Positions 46,251 through 58,495 are shown, counted from the first letter of the stretch. The stretch is DNA of 64,000 nt from Pohlia nutans (GCA_022496805.1 CM040106.1:5580001-5644000), one strand, 5' to 3'. A program made the numbers and translations. The notes: generated by a model not told the origin, from the letters alone.

Positions 46251-47302
46251 TTCAACTTAGAGGAGCAAATCCACCAAGGCAACAACAACATTTAATAGAG
46301 AATTAGAAGAAAGAGGAGATATTTGAACAGAATGTAAAGGAGAATGATTAGGAAGGAATTGAGGACGAAGTTGTGGAGGACTTTAAAAAAGTTTTCTGTA
46401 CGTCACATTTGCAGAATCTACTTGTAAAGAATTCAATTTGAAATAGTTAATGCTCTAACCTAGAGTAGACAAGATGCCCGAGTCCACCCGAAAGGGCACA
46501 TACCCTTCTTGTTGGCCGCCAGTAAATACGATTCTACGGGATGGAGGACTCTCACGAGTATGTTCAAGTGGTGTCAAAAAGTTGCACCTAGGACTTGCTG
46601 AAGCAGGACTAAACTCCACCTGTCAAATGGCAGTTGATTTGCCAATTGGGATCTTGGTCAACTATGCAATCTCCGATGTGAACAACCCACACAGAGTCCA
46701 CTAAACACTTCTTGGTGGGAACGACTCAATCATCTCTTTTTTTTGGCCCACACCCAATAAGTGTTAAAAGGCTAGCATTAACAATGAAAGTCAAAGACTT
46801 AAAGTATAGACAATACCATTGTAATCTCGGTCACATTTTTGCGTCCCTAGATATTCATGACCGTTGCTAAAGATGACTTTCCTGCTAACTTTAGAAGTTG
46901 CTTTAGGAGACCATGATTAATGCTATAGAGCCCACCATTGCACTCCACTTCACCATCAACACACGCCTAGTACCAAGCGAATGGCTTCTATATTCCTCAA
47001 AAAAAACTTAAATCCCCTAAATATGTCCTATTTGTCTTGTGGCTTTGGATTTGAGAGGGGCTAAGGGCTTTGACTAAGGACTTTGCGTCAAGGTCGGACT
47101 TTTTAGATCCAACACATTGGGGTGAGGCAGGTAAGTAGTGGAGGGAAAGGTGTAGTAGTATACGGCATCTACATACCAAAAAAGATCCACTGGGTATGTG
47201 GTGAAGGCAACGGGGTCACTTAGCCTAGAGTTTCCAATGAAAATTGTAGATAGAGGGATCTATGGTGGCGGTGAAGATTTTCATTTGAATGATAATGATA
47301 TT
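46251..47302. other. decayed sequence upstream of copia relic F
   Basis: May hold the linker between integrase and RT of relic F on the minus strand near 46250, but no motif is readable beyond it. Otherwise no supported feature. Confidence 0.35.
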
Positions 47303-47755
47303 TGTTAACGGTAAATAATAATTAATGCTAGTCTACCAACTTGGGTTTTTACTACTTCGGTAATTTTCCAAGCTACTACAGAAAATAGAATTAGAAAAGA
47401 CTTTTTTATCGATCTCACAATTAGGTTAAATAAGGTTGTACTTTGTATATAAGCAATAGAGCCAAACTCCTTGGCCAGGCGCAATTTTCCAAACTACCGT
47501 TTCAATTCTCCCTTTGTTTCTATTGTGCTTTTTCTTATGCCTTCAGTCCTCCCGAGCACTATTGCTTCGGTACTTGTGTTATTGTTCTAGTTACTTCTTG
47601 TTCAAAGCTTGTACTAACCACCGAGTGCCGGTCGGTAATTGCACTACTTCTTGTGTATCGATCCTCATAAAGTTTAGTTCTTAATTTCCTCATTCTTTGT
47701 TTCTATAGGCTCGGTAATTAGATACCAAACTATTGTACAAAGAGAGGAGCTACCA
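47303..47755 (+). repeat. solo LTR, family D, with perfect target duplication
   Basis: 453 bp, TGTTAACGGTAAA...GGAGCTACCA, flanked by identical ATATT at 47298-47302 and 47756-47760. It contains TATATAAG at 47446-47453 and matches the partial LTRs near 1455-1892 and 6546-7242, so it defines the true ends of the family. Confidence 0.92.
47446..47453 (+). promoter_or_regulatory. TATA box of D-family solo LTR
   Basis: TATATAAG followed by CAATAGAGCCAAACTCCTTGG, the leader block shared with the other two D-family LTRs. Confidence 0.6.
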
Positions 47756-47842
47756 ATATTTCAATCCATGCCAGCAATTACATGCTTTGCTTGCCTTGCA
47801 ATCTCAAGAATATTCTTCTCTATAATGTGAACAATATCACTA

Positions 47843-48212
47843 CACTAAATAGTATATTTAGTGTGAGGCACATTAATTGCGAACATCACTCTAAAAATCA
47901 AAAAACCTACTTTTGTAAAAACACTAATTGTGAATTCTCACACTATTTATGAAGAATAGTAACATTTTGACATTGTGATCTTTTGAGATATGGATATTTA
48001 GTGTGAGTAAGGAATGAAACTTGAGATGAAAGTTTAGATGGAAAAACTGAAATTTTAGAAATGGAATGAATCGAATTGGATGATAACTGAAATTGGATGA
48101 AAAGTATGATTATCATCCAACACTAATTACCCACAAATTGACAATTAGTGTTAGACAAGGAGTAGGGGTAAGCACATTATTCATCACCTCACACTAAATA
48201 TACTATTTAGTG
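47843..48212. mobile_element. MITE with perfect 26-bp terminal inverted repeats
   Basis: The 370-bp element has its first 26 bp repeated in inverted form at its end. The first 21 bp of the repeat are themselves nearly palindromic (CACTAAATAGTATATTTAGTG). The interior has further short inverted pairs (CACATTAATTGCGAA and ACACTAATTGTGAATTC). No ORF. Flanks do not show an obvious target duplication, so the superfamily is open; the CACTA start may be chance. Confidence 0.7.
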
Positions 48213-49320
48213 AAGAGTTGTTGGAAAACACGAGAAATGAGAGTTTTAGCATGTCTTTTTAGAAGGTTCAGGGGATTGGATTTCATCTCTAACGTGGACA
48301 CTACATCAACGATTGACTTGGCATACTCTCACTTATATTGTAGTACATTAGAGAAGGAGGGCTTGACCACCTCCATCTTCTTTAAGTCTTGGCACTTTTG
48401 GAGGTGAAAAAAGACTTTTGTCACTTGGATTGTGTTGTAGCTATTGTTTTGTATTTACTTTGCGATTCTATTTGCATCCTATTGACATCTTGTGACTCTT
48501 GTCACTGCTTCACAATTCTTTCAATTTGATTGGTTGTTGTAGTGAGTTTGGATTTGGTGCAAATTTTAGATTGGCGGGGGTTGTATTTGGCAAATTGAAG
48601 CTCACGGTGCATGACATGGTATAGTAGCGCTAGGTTTTGGTTTCAATTGGTATGTTAGATTTACCTCTAATTGATAAACATAGAAGTAATCAAAATTAGG
48701 TTTATAAGCAATACAAGGAAGCACTGCCCAACCCTTTCTAAAAAATTGCAAATCCATTTGCATTCCATAGCCAAAGTGTAATTGGTATTGATCCATGATT
48801 AATATTGGTTGAAGTTTTGGTGCTTCATTGATGTAATTGGAATGCATGGGCAACCATTTCCGTAGTATTTTGTGTACTGTCACTTTGGTATAAAGGTGCA
48901 AAATTCCCCTCTTGGTGATTTTTTATAATTTATGTATTCTAGTGGCCTAAGGCAATCACAATGGGATTGGTGGGTTGCTAGTGATTTATGATGAGATCAT
49001 GGGTGATTTAAGTGTGTTGATTTCTTTTAAAGGAGCCTTCATCAACCCATTGGTACATTCCTTTTATTATAGTACACGATTTGATTCAACAGTAAGGTGT
49101 TGAATAATTAATTAGTTTTCTAAGAATAGATTTGGCACTTGTATTTTTAGAAAAAAAATCTGCAAATTTGCAAATTAAGCTAAAAACAATTCCTAAAAAT
49201 ATTCGTTATTAAAATAATATAATTGTTAAAAATTATTAAAAATTTTCCTAAAAAATAATATATTAATTTTCGTTATTAAAATAATATAATTGTTGCCAAA
49301 GCCGATCATATGCTACGGTC
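48213..49320. other. AT-rich spacer
   Basis: No supported gene. A 26-bp direct repeat containing TTCGTTATTAAAATAATATA occurs at about 49202 and again at about 49269. Confidence 0.4.
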
Positions 49321-50163
49321 CTCTTAACCTCGATATTCCTTTGATGTTGCTTCATTCTATTACCACGTACGAGTCCATTGCTTGGAGACACCTAGATCGC
49401 AATTCCCTCTATACAACTATTATGATGTATTGACTGGCCGTGCGGTCGAGAACCCACAAGATTCCTGGTCAAAATGTAGAGAGCAAATACAAGTCGCAAT
49501 CCTTGAATTTCAACAAGTGACCCTCATCGTGTTTGATTTAACGCATTATTTAGAAATGTTGATGTTAATGTAAGGAAATTAAACGCAGTGAAAGAGTTGG
49601 CATAGGCTAGTAAGTGCATAGCTTCATTAAGAATAGAAATGTTAAATTCATCGACTTCTAGAAGTCATGTATCGCACGGAACATAAAGTACCCAGAAGAA
49701 TTGGCCGAGTGTGTTGCTTATTATGAGCGGATCTATTCAATGAGTAATTCTCCATTGCCCACTACTCTTTCTCAGCTTCAAGAAGGATTCTTGCCAATCT
49801 CAAATTGGACGAGAGATCATTTTTCCGCTTCTACTTCAGGACTAGATCCTAACAATATTGAGGACATCACTCTAGTAGACAATGTGGTGGCCATTCCCTG
49901 TTGTGGTCTAGCTAAAAAGAGACAAAATTTGAGCTAATATCCCTTTTGTACCGTCTTGTTTGGAGACTTTGTTCTCTGTCGCTTGAATCACAATAATTAC
50001 CTTCTACTTTAACATGGACAACTTTTGGATTGTGTTGACTTAACTTTGGATCCAAATTATGAGACTTTCAAGGTGAAATGGTGGACTCCCATAAAAGCCA
50101 AGAAAAAGAGCAATGAGATGGTTGCTAAAGATTGTTGGACATGGAAGTGGCAAAAGGAATAAA
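49321..50163 (+). pseudogene. degraded coding relic, unknown family
   Basis: Readable pieces are SQFPLYNYYDVLTGRAVENP (49400) and ECVAYYERIYSMSNSPLPTT, ISNWTRDHFSASTSGLDPNN, VVAIPCCGLAKKRQN (49701-49937), then ETFKVKWWTPIKAKKKSN and MVAKDCWTWKWQK (50063-50160). The WW and CW-WKW pattern looks like former coding sequence. The last part is repeated near 61050-61150 (FKVEWWTPMKANKESKG). I do not recognise the domain. All parts contain stops or shifts, so it is not a functional gene. Confidence 0.35.
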
Positions 50164-51500
50164 GTCTTCTTTAAGTAGTTCATGCAAGCATTGTCATGTT
50201 TTCCTAATAAATGCCTTAATACGCAAAAAAAAAAGGGCCTCTTGCTATTCATGTGATTCTTGAGGCTCCTATTGTAGTTGCTTTGGAATATTTGGAGGTT
50301 GTCAGGGCCACAATAGATCGGGATTGTGACAAAGAAGGAAAAGATTAACTTCACTCATTTGTATTAGATGCCAACTACTAGCCAATACTTGGCACTCTTG
50401 CATTCATAGATTTGGTATAATTGAACCTTGTTACTTTTGTTTCATATGATCCTAGCCGGCAATGTTCATTCAGCTTTTATGCACTTTACTTTAGGATGAT
50501 AATGTCAACATATCATCATAGCACAAAGCCAATTGCCAACTTAAATGACTCTTGCATTTTTATAGCCAGGATAAATTGTTATATACGATTTGACTTTCAT
50601 ATGATCCACTTCAAAATTAGAATGTACTAGACCTAAGGCAGATGAAATTTCAAGCATGCCTTGGGTGTTGTAAATTCTAATTTTGACAATGTGATCAACA
50701 CAACTTTACTAAATTTTAGGCCGTGTAGTATGTACTACTACCTTTCTCAAGTTGTTTTGTACATTTTTCTTGCTATCTCTGCTAATCAAATATATTCACT
50801 ATTGTTGTTCAAAATGTCACTTGTCATGTCAGTTATCCCTCTACTCGTGGTCACTCCGCTCATTCTCCACATAGAATCTTGCTATACTAGAGCCGATTTA
50901 AATAGGCCAGTCATTGTCCAGACTATGGTTATATTAAAGACAAATTCGGTTTTCCATTTGGCCACTAGGTCAAATCCTTCTATTGGCTGCCTGCCTTTAC
51001 TTTTCCAATTGCCATCCTAGTCTCTGTGTTTGGGGTCTTTTGCTTAGGGTTTAGGATTGAGAGGGTTTAGGGTTGTTAGGATTTAGAGTTAAGGGTCTAG
51101 GTTCTAGGATCTTTGGTCTATGGTCTAGGGTCTAGTTTGTACTCTGTTTAAAACTTTGCATGACTATTCAATTGAAGGATATTGTTTATTTTTTCTTTAT
51201 GGTTGTAGTTGTATTTGCAAGCCGCCGAAAAATTAATTGAACTATGGTTAATCACATAACCATTAGCAAAGGTTGGCGAGTTGCCAAAAAACTGTGTTAG
51301 CAAGCCCCTGATATTCATTTGTCAATATAGTATAACTTTGTCTCATTTGGCATGCATTCAAGTACATTTTGTATTTTGAATTTTAAATTTTTCATTAGAT
51401 TTTTTTTCTCATCGCATTTGTTACTATTTTAATGATTAAGTGAATCAAATTGTCTATAATTGGTCTATTTATCCATAATTAGTAAAGTATGGTTATATTA
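50025..51500 (+). repeat. left copy of a diverged segmental duplication
   Basis: Collinear blocks recur at 61035-62830: CAAGGTGAAATGGTGGACTCC / CAAGGTGGAATGGTGGACTCC; ACTCTTGCATTTTTA; TTGACAATGTGATCAA / CTGACAATGTGATTAA; TTGTTTTGTACATTT; TGTGTTTGGGGTCTTT; ATTAAGTGAATCAAATTGTC / ATTAAGTGAATGAAATTGTC. The many gaps and substitutions indicate an old duplication or two copies of one large repeat family. Confidence 0.75.
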
Positions 51501-51587
51501 GTTAAATATGGTTATACATATTATATACAGGTGCATGAATAAATGATATATGATACAATTATATATGATACTAGATATAAAGCGTAG

Positions 51588-51589
<2 letters not shown>

Positions 51590-51640
<51 letters not shown>
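51590..51640. repeat. (AT)n microsatellite
   Basis: About 25 AT dinucleotides. A YIYIYI reading frame here is an artefact of the repeat. Confidence 0.95.
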
Positions 51641-51647
<7 letters not shown>

Positions 51648-51984
51648 CGTTAATACGAATAGATATAATAATTTTTTTATTAGTCGATCAATACATTTTC
51701 ACTTCTCACTTATATGGTATGTGTACACGTATATAATACACATAACTCTAATATTAATATATATATATACATGATTGAACTATATATATAATAAAAAATA
51801 ATCCTAAGTATATAGAATTTTAGATAACTCCTATTTTTCTGTATTATAAGCCAATCTATATTCATAAATAGGTGTATATGATTGGTTGAGTTACTTTTAT
51901 ATATATGCATTAGACATATGGTTCTAATGACTATAATTATATAAAATTCATACACACACACACACAAAAATAAAAATGTTTGTA

Positions 51985-52280
51985 TAGAATCTGAAACTTA
52001 AAATGCAAAATACTTTAGGAATTCGATTACAATTAAAATACTGACAATTTGTAGATGTGATTTTTAGTCATAGGTTATAATATTTTTGGACTAGGTGTAG
52101 AAATTAGTGGAATTTTTTGGTTGATTACTATTTTTAGTTTATTTTTCTAGGAGCATCTTTTAACTAAGACATTAGAAATGTTTGGTGAATCCTCCAACAT
52201 GAAATGAGGCATAAATATTTTACGATTTCTCCACTCTCTAATCAATTCACATACATGAAACTAACTTTCAATATTGTATT
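51985..52280 (+). repeat. diverged ~290-bp direct repeat, copy 1
   Basis: Blocks TGACAATTTGTAGATG, TTTTTTGGTTGATTACT, TTTGGTGAATCCTCCAACATG and GAAATGAGGCATAAATATTTT recur in the same order at 53920-54215. Confidence 0.7.
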
Positions 52281-53919
52281 ATTTATTTAATAGCAGTACT
52301 TGATGTAACCCAAAAATACTATCTGATATACTCTACTTGATGTCTTTTGATATTACTACTTGATATATATCATGCATTTTTTGCATGGTTGAACCATTAG
52401 GAACCTAAGATCATATTTATATATATAAAGTTACATAATATATATACAACTAAAGGCTTTACTAATATAGAAATTATATAAGTAGGGGTATAAAATTATT
52501 TATATTATACATAGGAATACTATATTATGTAGGTCTAATGTAGGAATGATGTGTTAGTGTGATGCACCCTTGCTTAAATGTCCACCTAACAGTGGACTAG
52601 TGGTTCTACACTTATATCTTCCTTTTTAAGTTAATAGAGGATCAATACTTTCAGGATAGCACATATTCAAGTATTTTTCCATACTTTCATAGTTAGATTC
52701 TAAAAACATCTATTTGTACTTACCATAGTAGTATCATAGGAATATCGATAACGATTTTATAGTACAAACCATACTATACAGGGCATTACCACAGCTACCA
52801 TGAATTATTTCAACTCCTCCGACTTCAACCTTTTTTAAATCCAAAAGGAATTCGATGTTTCTTTATTACTTCAAGTTAGAATAAAAAAAGATATTAATGG
52901 ATGTGGTATTGTTTTGTCCTAACAAGATTTCAACATGAGAGTGAAGTGCATTCTAATCGAATGCACTATACTACTTATATAATAAACTCCTAAATGTCAC
53001 GGCGTGCAGTTTCTAGATAACTCTCAAATGCTAGCTCACCATGCATTTTCATCACTTCTTGAATGAAAGCCATCCAAATTTTTGGAGATACTTCATTAAG
53101 TTCTTTTCCTATCCAATGGTTGGATTTGATATTACTAAAGTACATTTTTATCTAAAATCACAAATGTAGAAGTATATCAAGTTGGTGACAAACTAGAATT
53201 GCATTGACTTTGGTTCAAAAGTGACCTTGTAAAAATGAGGTCAAAGATAGAATTAGAACAAAAATTTCAAATAATCACCACGTTAAAAGTATCTCATTTC
53301 TAATCCATTCCAACATGGTTTATTAAAAAATGTTAAATTTTGTTTGTAATCAAGTTTATAAGGAATTTTTAATTTTAACTTTTGAATTTTATAATAAAAT
53401 ATTGATGACAGTATTAGTAAATCGAACCATACCGGTAGAGTCTAAAACATTATAGTCTACAACTTTCATTTGCATATCAATTCCCAAATATTCTTCCAAA
53501 TAGTAATTAATGAGGATTTTCTAAAATCATCAATCCTAGGGACACGCTGTGATATTTAGGGGTTTAGAATGCATATGGTTGAATTATAAAATAATTTTAT
53601 CCAATTATTCTATTTTCTTTTGGTTTAGTTGGTTTACATATGTATCTTTGGATCATAGTTATTTTTCTTTGTACTATTTATCGTCCTCATCAAGTGCTCT
53701 TTAAGTCAAATTAATTATTTTTCACCTTGTACTGTACATAAGTTTAACCCCTAAATGCGTAGAGCCCTCTACAAATTTGGCAGTTTTGGAAAGATGCATC
53801 ATAAAATGCAACTTAGAGGGATATTTTCAACTTGATATATGAATAAATGTTGTACATTATGAATTTTAAAATTTGTTCATACAGTTAGATTTGTGATTGC
53901 TACTACCATTAATTTTGTA

Positions 53920-54215
53920 TAAAATTTGAAACGTGAAATTCAAAATTATTTTGTAATTCAACTACAAATAAGATATTGACAATCTACGAATGAAATTTGT
54001 TGTGATTGGTTGAAATGTAATACTCTTAGTGTAGTGGTTTTTGGAGATTTTTTGGTTGCTTAATTTTATGAGTTTACTTTTTCAAGAGCACTTTTACATT
54101 GAAATCTTCAAAATTTTGGGTGAATCACTACAACATGAAATGAGGCATAAAATTTTCACAAATCATCCCCTTTCTAATCAGATCACATATACATGAAGCT
54201 ATTTTCCTATAGAAT
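53920..54215 (+). repeat. diverged ~290-bp direct repeat, copy 2
   Basis: Blocks TGACAATCTACGAATG, TTTTTTGGTTGCTTAAT, TTGGGTGAATCACTACAACATG and GAAATGAGGCATAAAATTTT match 51985-52280. Confidence 0.7.
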
Positions 54216-54360
54216 CTACAGTAAAAAATTCACACTGCAAAGAATGCCTTATGGATGAGAAATTGTAGATGAAATATGTACATCGTTCAAAAAATGGATG
54301 CTCATGCAGTTAGGAATTAAGACCCCTTGAGATTTTACCCATTCCACAAATGTAAGGGAA

Positions 54361-55075
54361 AGAGTTGGCATTTTGTGAGGAGAGAAAAATGTATTGTATA
54401 GATTGCTCTCAAAGACCATTCAAGGATATTGTGGGGAGGGACATGTTTGTAGTGTATCAATTGCTCTCAATGTTGCTCGGGGCACTTGTTCAAGGTGAGG
54501 CCTACATGTTCCACTCACAACGTTCTTTCTCTTCTACAACACCCTGTACCTTTGGATTCCTTGATATGATACCTATGGTTAGTGTACAATTCAGAAGCTT
54601 ATTTGAATGATGTTCTTCCCCTCATCTTTATTAGGAAGCTGTTCTCAGCTGATCAAAGGAGTTTTATAGGAATCATAGTTGTCACAAAGCGATTTGGTGG
54701 TTGGATATAGTTTTAGCCATCTCATATGATTTTGTGGCAGCCTAGTTCAACTGTTTATTTGCAGATTTGTTTCACGATGGCATGATTACATCCATAGAAT
54801 TCGAGGGCATACAACTCAATTTTTGCACATGCTCATCTAGGCATTCTCACTAGAACAAAACAATAGAACGAGACATTCACGTTGGGTACTCTAATTTTTT
54901 CTCCTAGCATGCCATTTACAGATTATGTGCGTGAAATTAATGAAAGCATTGCCGCAAAGGATTCTTCTGCTACTTTTTTAATGGCAAAAGAGGACTTTGT
55001 TAGAGATTTGGATTCTACTTCTATTGGAAACACCAATTTTGTATGGATTTCGAACCGGAACTAATTTTTTTTCTT
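54361..55075 (+). pseudogene. short coding-like fragments, unknown
   Basis: 54365-54610 and 54882-55064 give EERKMYCIDCSQRPFKDIVG and PFTDYVREINESIAAKDSSA. There is no recognised domain, and frames are short and separated by stops. They could be decayed exons or chance ORFs in AT-rich DNA. Confidence 0.2.
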
Positions 55076-55489
55076 TGCAAGCTCGGTTTCTTGTATTTTG
55101 GACAATTTTCTTTTTTGAGAGGAGAGTAGATGAAGGCATAGAGAGCATTTTAAACATTTTGAGGCAAAATTTTTAAGACCAATGTAGTTTTGAAGAAAAT
55201 GTTGTTAAAAAAATTGTGGGCTTACAACGAGGCATTTATTCCATGAATATAACACCGTTGCTTAACCGCCTTGGTGGCCTTCTTCCCATCTTTTTTTTTG
55301 TTTGCTTTCTCTGGCGATTATTGTTGTACAACCATTGCTTGAGATGCCTTTACTATGTGTTCCTTTCTAAGTCGTAGTTTCTTGCCTAAGCTACTTGGTT
55401 CGTGCATAAGCTCCTCGTTGCTTACTTCCATGATAACAATAACTTGAATTTTGTTGTGTATCATTTTTATTTTGCTTGTGCAATGTTTT

Positions 55490-55720
55490 GCTAGGGTTGC
55501 TTGTACGGCTTCCTGCTAGGGTTGCTTGTGCAACGTCCTGCTAGGGTTGCAATTGTCCTGCTAGTGTCAGCATCTCCTAGTGGTTAACCTTCGTGTTGGT
55601 GACCAGAGTTAGCATCCATGCATATGTGATGTGTTTCCACCCTCTTTACGGACAATGTTCTTTCTATTGCTATTACGGCATCTTGCTAGGCTTGCAATAA
55701 TGCGGCATCTTGCTAGAGTA
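55490..55720. repeat. irregular GCTAGGGTTGC tandem repeats
   Basis: TGCTAGGGTTGCTTGT and close variants occur three times at 55490-55550, with related CATCTTGCTAGGCTTGCAA and CATCTTGCTAGAGTAGCAA near 55680-55720. Confidence 0.65.
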
Positions 55721-57354
55721 GCAATCACGTTGGAACCCAAAGTCACTCATCTTCACCACACATGTAAGCTTGTTCGCTTTTGCATCCCATTGTTTATATT
55801 AGTCATCAAAATTTGTTGAAATCGGATTGATAATTATTTTTAAAGTGAAAGAATTAAATTGAATTGAATTTAGGATTTCTTTTTGTTATAGAGGCTCTTG
55901 CTTCAAATTTAGTTGAGTGAGACTGAGCCGTCCGTGAAGTGTTGAGTTGGAGTATTGTTGTGAAGGTGTTGCTTGATGTCCTCATATTTGTGTGCCTCAG
56001 TGGTCAATCTTATTGACTTTTATTGATCAAAAATGAATTATTGTGACATATTAATTGATTTTGATGTAGGTTGAGGTTAGGTTTTATAACTTGCTTGTTG
56101 TTGAATTCCACAATAGTGTGATGCTTTATATTCTTTTTTATTGTTGTGGATTGATTTGTATGCTTTTGCATTGCTTATTTTTTTTTTCAAGTTGGATATT
56201 GTTATAACTTGAATGAGATTACGTCTTCAATATGCATTGAATATAGTTTCAATTTATAGCATTTCAATATGGTAATTGGAAATTTTAATTTAAAAGGTCC
56301 CTATAGAAATATCGGTTCACTGTTCCTAATATGTGATTTTGCAAACATGTTGCGCTTGCACACTTTATTATCATGTCATGTTTCAATTGTAAAATTGTCT
56401 TTGCAATTATATATATTGATCATTGCTATTGGAATTGCGGAAACTGATATTTAACTAATTATGGACAAATCCATAGTCCAAAAATAAGCCGGCTGATTGC
56501 CGATAAAACATGTCACACTATCAATTATGCATTTATAGACGAAAAAGACTCATAATGAACTTAAAATTAGCATCCCTATGCATTACATTAAAAATGAGGC
56601 CAATACAAAATTGAATTCCAAAGTTGATCTACAACTACAAATATATAAACTACATTTACATCTACAACTACAATTACAGCTACAACTACAAATAGCATGT
56701 CGGCCGGAAGCCGATACCTTTTCTAAGAAATAGTCACTAGAAAATTTCATTCCAATCACGCTTACTATATTTGATGGATTGCCCTACTTCATAATGTAAT
56801 CCGCTAAGTCTCTTAGCAATATGTTTCAATATGAATTCCAATGATCTGCAGAAACATGTTAATTGACATAACAATCCAATGATACAAAGTAGGTACAAAA
56901 CAATTTTCAGCAGGATGTGTTCGACCGTAGGTAGATCCCTAAATAGAAATCATTATAAGACTGGATAAAATCAAATTACCAATTCTAACTTGTTTAAGAT
57001 GACCTCATAGGAGGAATTAACATACACTGAAATACAGTCATATTGCGTGTTGGTCAACAACATAAATTGATGTGAAATTCATGAGTGCACTTAAATGAAT
57101 GACCACTAGAGACGTGATTGAAATTGACTTTACACTAAAAGCTTAAAAGCCCTAAAAAATATACAATTACTAGATGATTAGGAATTCAAAATCTATGACT
57201 AACTATATATAAAGGTTCTTTGGTATCTACCAAAAAATATAGTCAAAATTGAAAAATTGCATATCAGCTGACGGCCGATAAGTTGAACATCTTCCTCTAA
57301 GAGGTTCATATAGGGCAAACCTTTAGTCTATCAAAATCATTTTGGAGTTTCTTG

Positions 57355-57693
57355 CTAAGAATAAATAGGAGGAAGAAGTTTAGTTGGTGAGTTGAGCTTT
57401 TCCACATTGTTGTAGAATGCACCTTCTCCATTGTCCTTGTTCAAAGCACGTTTTCCACAAGCAACTTTAGCATTTGAACGGTCAGAGCCCCAAGCACCAA
57501 TCGATGTTGCATAATACTCTACATGATCCCCTTTTCTTTTACTACAAAAAAACTCCGACCAAAGTGGTGCTGGTTCTATCGGTTGCCGGCCGATAGAGTT
57601 CACTTCTCTCATCTGCCTTTTACCATAGCTAAATGTCTTCTTTGCTCCCATGTTCCACTCCTCCCTAGTTTTTGCAACTTCAGATCCCAACAC
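57355..57693 (-). CDS. hypothetical 112-codon ORF containing a palindrome copy
   Basis: Reads SEVAKTREEWNMGAKKTFSY, MREVNSIGRQPIEPAPLWSE, ending LNSPTKLLPPIYS. The NSIGRQPIEP part is encoded by the palindrome at 57576-57596. No domain is recognised. It may be a chance ORF or an exon of a dead gene; no upstream promoter or ribosome context supports expression. Confidence 0.2.
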   Translation of the reverse strand: MLGSEVAKTREEWNMGAKKTFSYGKRQMREVNSIGRQPIEPAPLWSEFFCSKRKGDHVEYYATSIGAWGSDRSNAKVACGKRALNKDNGEGAFYNNVEKLNSPTKLLPPIYS

Positions 57694-57897
57694 GGTTTCA
57701 ACAACTCATGTTACAACCTCCTTCATTGGCGATGCTCAAAAATTCACTTGCATAGAACTAGAAGTAACCATTTTGAAGGCCTCAATTCTATCAAGGTTTC
57801 TAACTTCAGAAAGAGGTAGAGAACCTACATGGCCTTTAGTTTGACCTTAGAGTAGAATAGCGTCCAAAGAAGAAGAACAGTGAGGAAATTGTTGATG

Positions 57898-58283
57898 ACA
57901 ATTGAGTTATCCGTAAAGTCACCTTGGATTTGAAGAATCAACAAATAATTTTACTTTATTATATTCTTATTTGTTCACTCCAAATAGTTAAAAGGTGTGG
58001 AAGATCTTGGTGGTCTATCATTATTAGGTGTGTAAGAGGTGTGTAAGAGCTTGGTGGTCTTCAAAAGTTTTTTAGCACCACAAAAGGAAATAAAAAACTT
58101 TTGAAAACTTTTTAAAGACCACCAAGCTCTTACACACCTCTTACACACTTAATAATGATAAACCACCAAGATCTTCCACACCTTCTAACTATTTGGAGTG
58201 AAGAAACAAGAGTATAACAAAGAAAAACTCATGGTTGATTCTTCTAATCCAAGGTGACTTTACGGATAACTGCAATGTTGAGG
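57898..58283. repeat. long inverted repeat, ~185-bp arms, short loop
   Basis: The left arm (57898-58080) contains GTTATCCGTAAAGTCACCTT and GAAGATCTTGGTGGTC; the right arm (58093-58283) contains the exact complements, with about 88% identity over the arms and a loop of about a dozen bases. TGTGTAAGAGGTGTGTAAGA near the tip is an internal tandem repeat. Transcription would give a nearly perfect long hairpin RNA. No terminal target duplication was found, so its transposon status is open. Confidence 0.85.
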
Positions 58284-58495
58284 AGAAGGTTGGGAAGAAG
58301 GTAGTGAAAAAGGTTGAGAAGAAAAGTGAGGAGAAAGGAGACAAAAAAGTTGTTTACACACCACAGCGGAATCCGACTCAAAAGAAATGGATTCATCAAA
58401 ATTGGTCTTCAAACTCGGCTTGGGCCGAAAGCTCAAGCCCGTTTGTAAAGGCACAAACTCCTCATGTCGGCTGGCAGCCGATAAAGAATTATTAA
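58235..58495 (+). CDS. hypothetical 86-codon Lys/Glu-rich ORF
   Basis: Starts within the right arm of the long inverted repeat (MILLIQGDFTDNCNVEEKVG), continues KKVVKKVEKKSEEKGDKKVV and PTQKKWIHQNWSSNSAWAES, and ends VGWQPIKNY, where GWQPI is encoded by the palindrome at 58465-58483. No known domain. Probably a fragment of a dead gene or a chance ORF. Confidence 0.2.
   Translation: MILLIQGDFTDNCNVEEKVGKKVVKKVEKKSEEKGDKKVVYTPQRNPTQKKWIHQNWSSNSAWAESSSPFVKAQTPHVGWQPIKNY

Larger units (their letters stand above)
51645..54360. other. very AT-rich region, no gene seen
   Basis: No supported coding sequence over 2.7 kb apart from the two diverged repeats listed separately. Several short ATATAT stretches occur between 51750 and 52450. 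Confidence 0.5.

Noticed and set aside
47843..48212. CACTA superfamily for the 370-bp MITE
   Set aside because: The first five bases fit, but no 3-bp target duplication and no subterminal repeats typical of CACTA were found.
51050..51090. Telomere-like AGGGTTTAGG motifs (also near 7830 and 18150)
   Set aside because: Only one to three imperfect units at each place, common in plant DNA; no array to call an interstitial telomere.
51550..51774. ORF with YIYIYI repeats
   Set aside because: Direct product of the (AT)n microsatellite.
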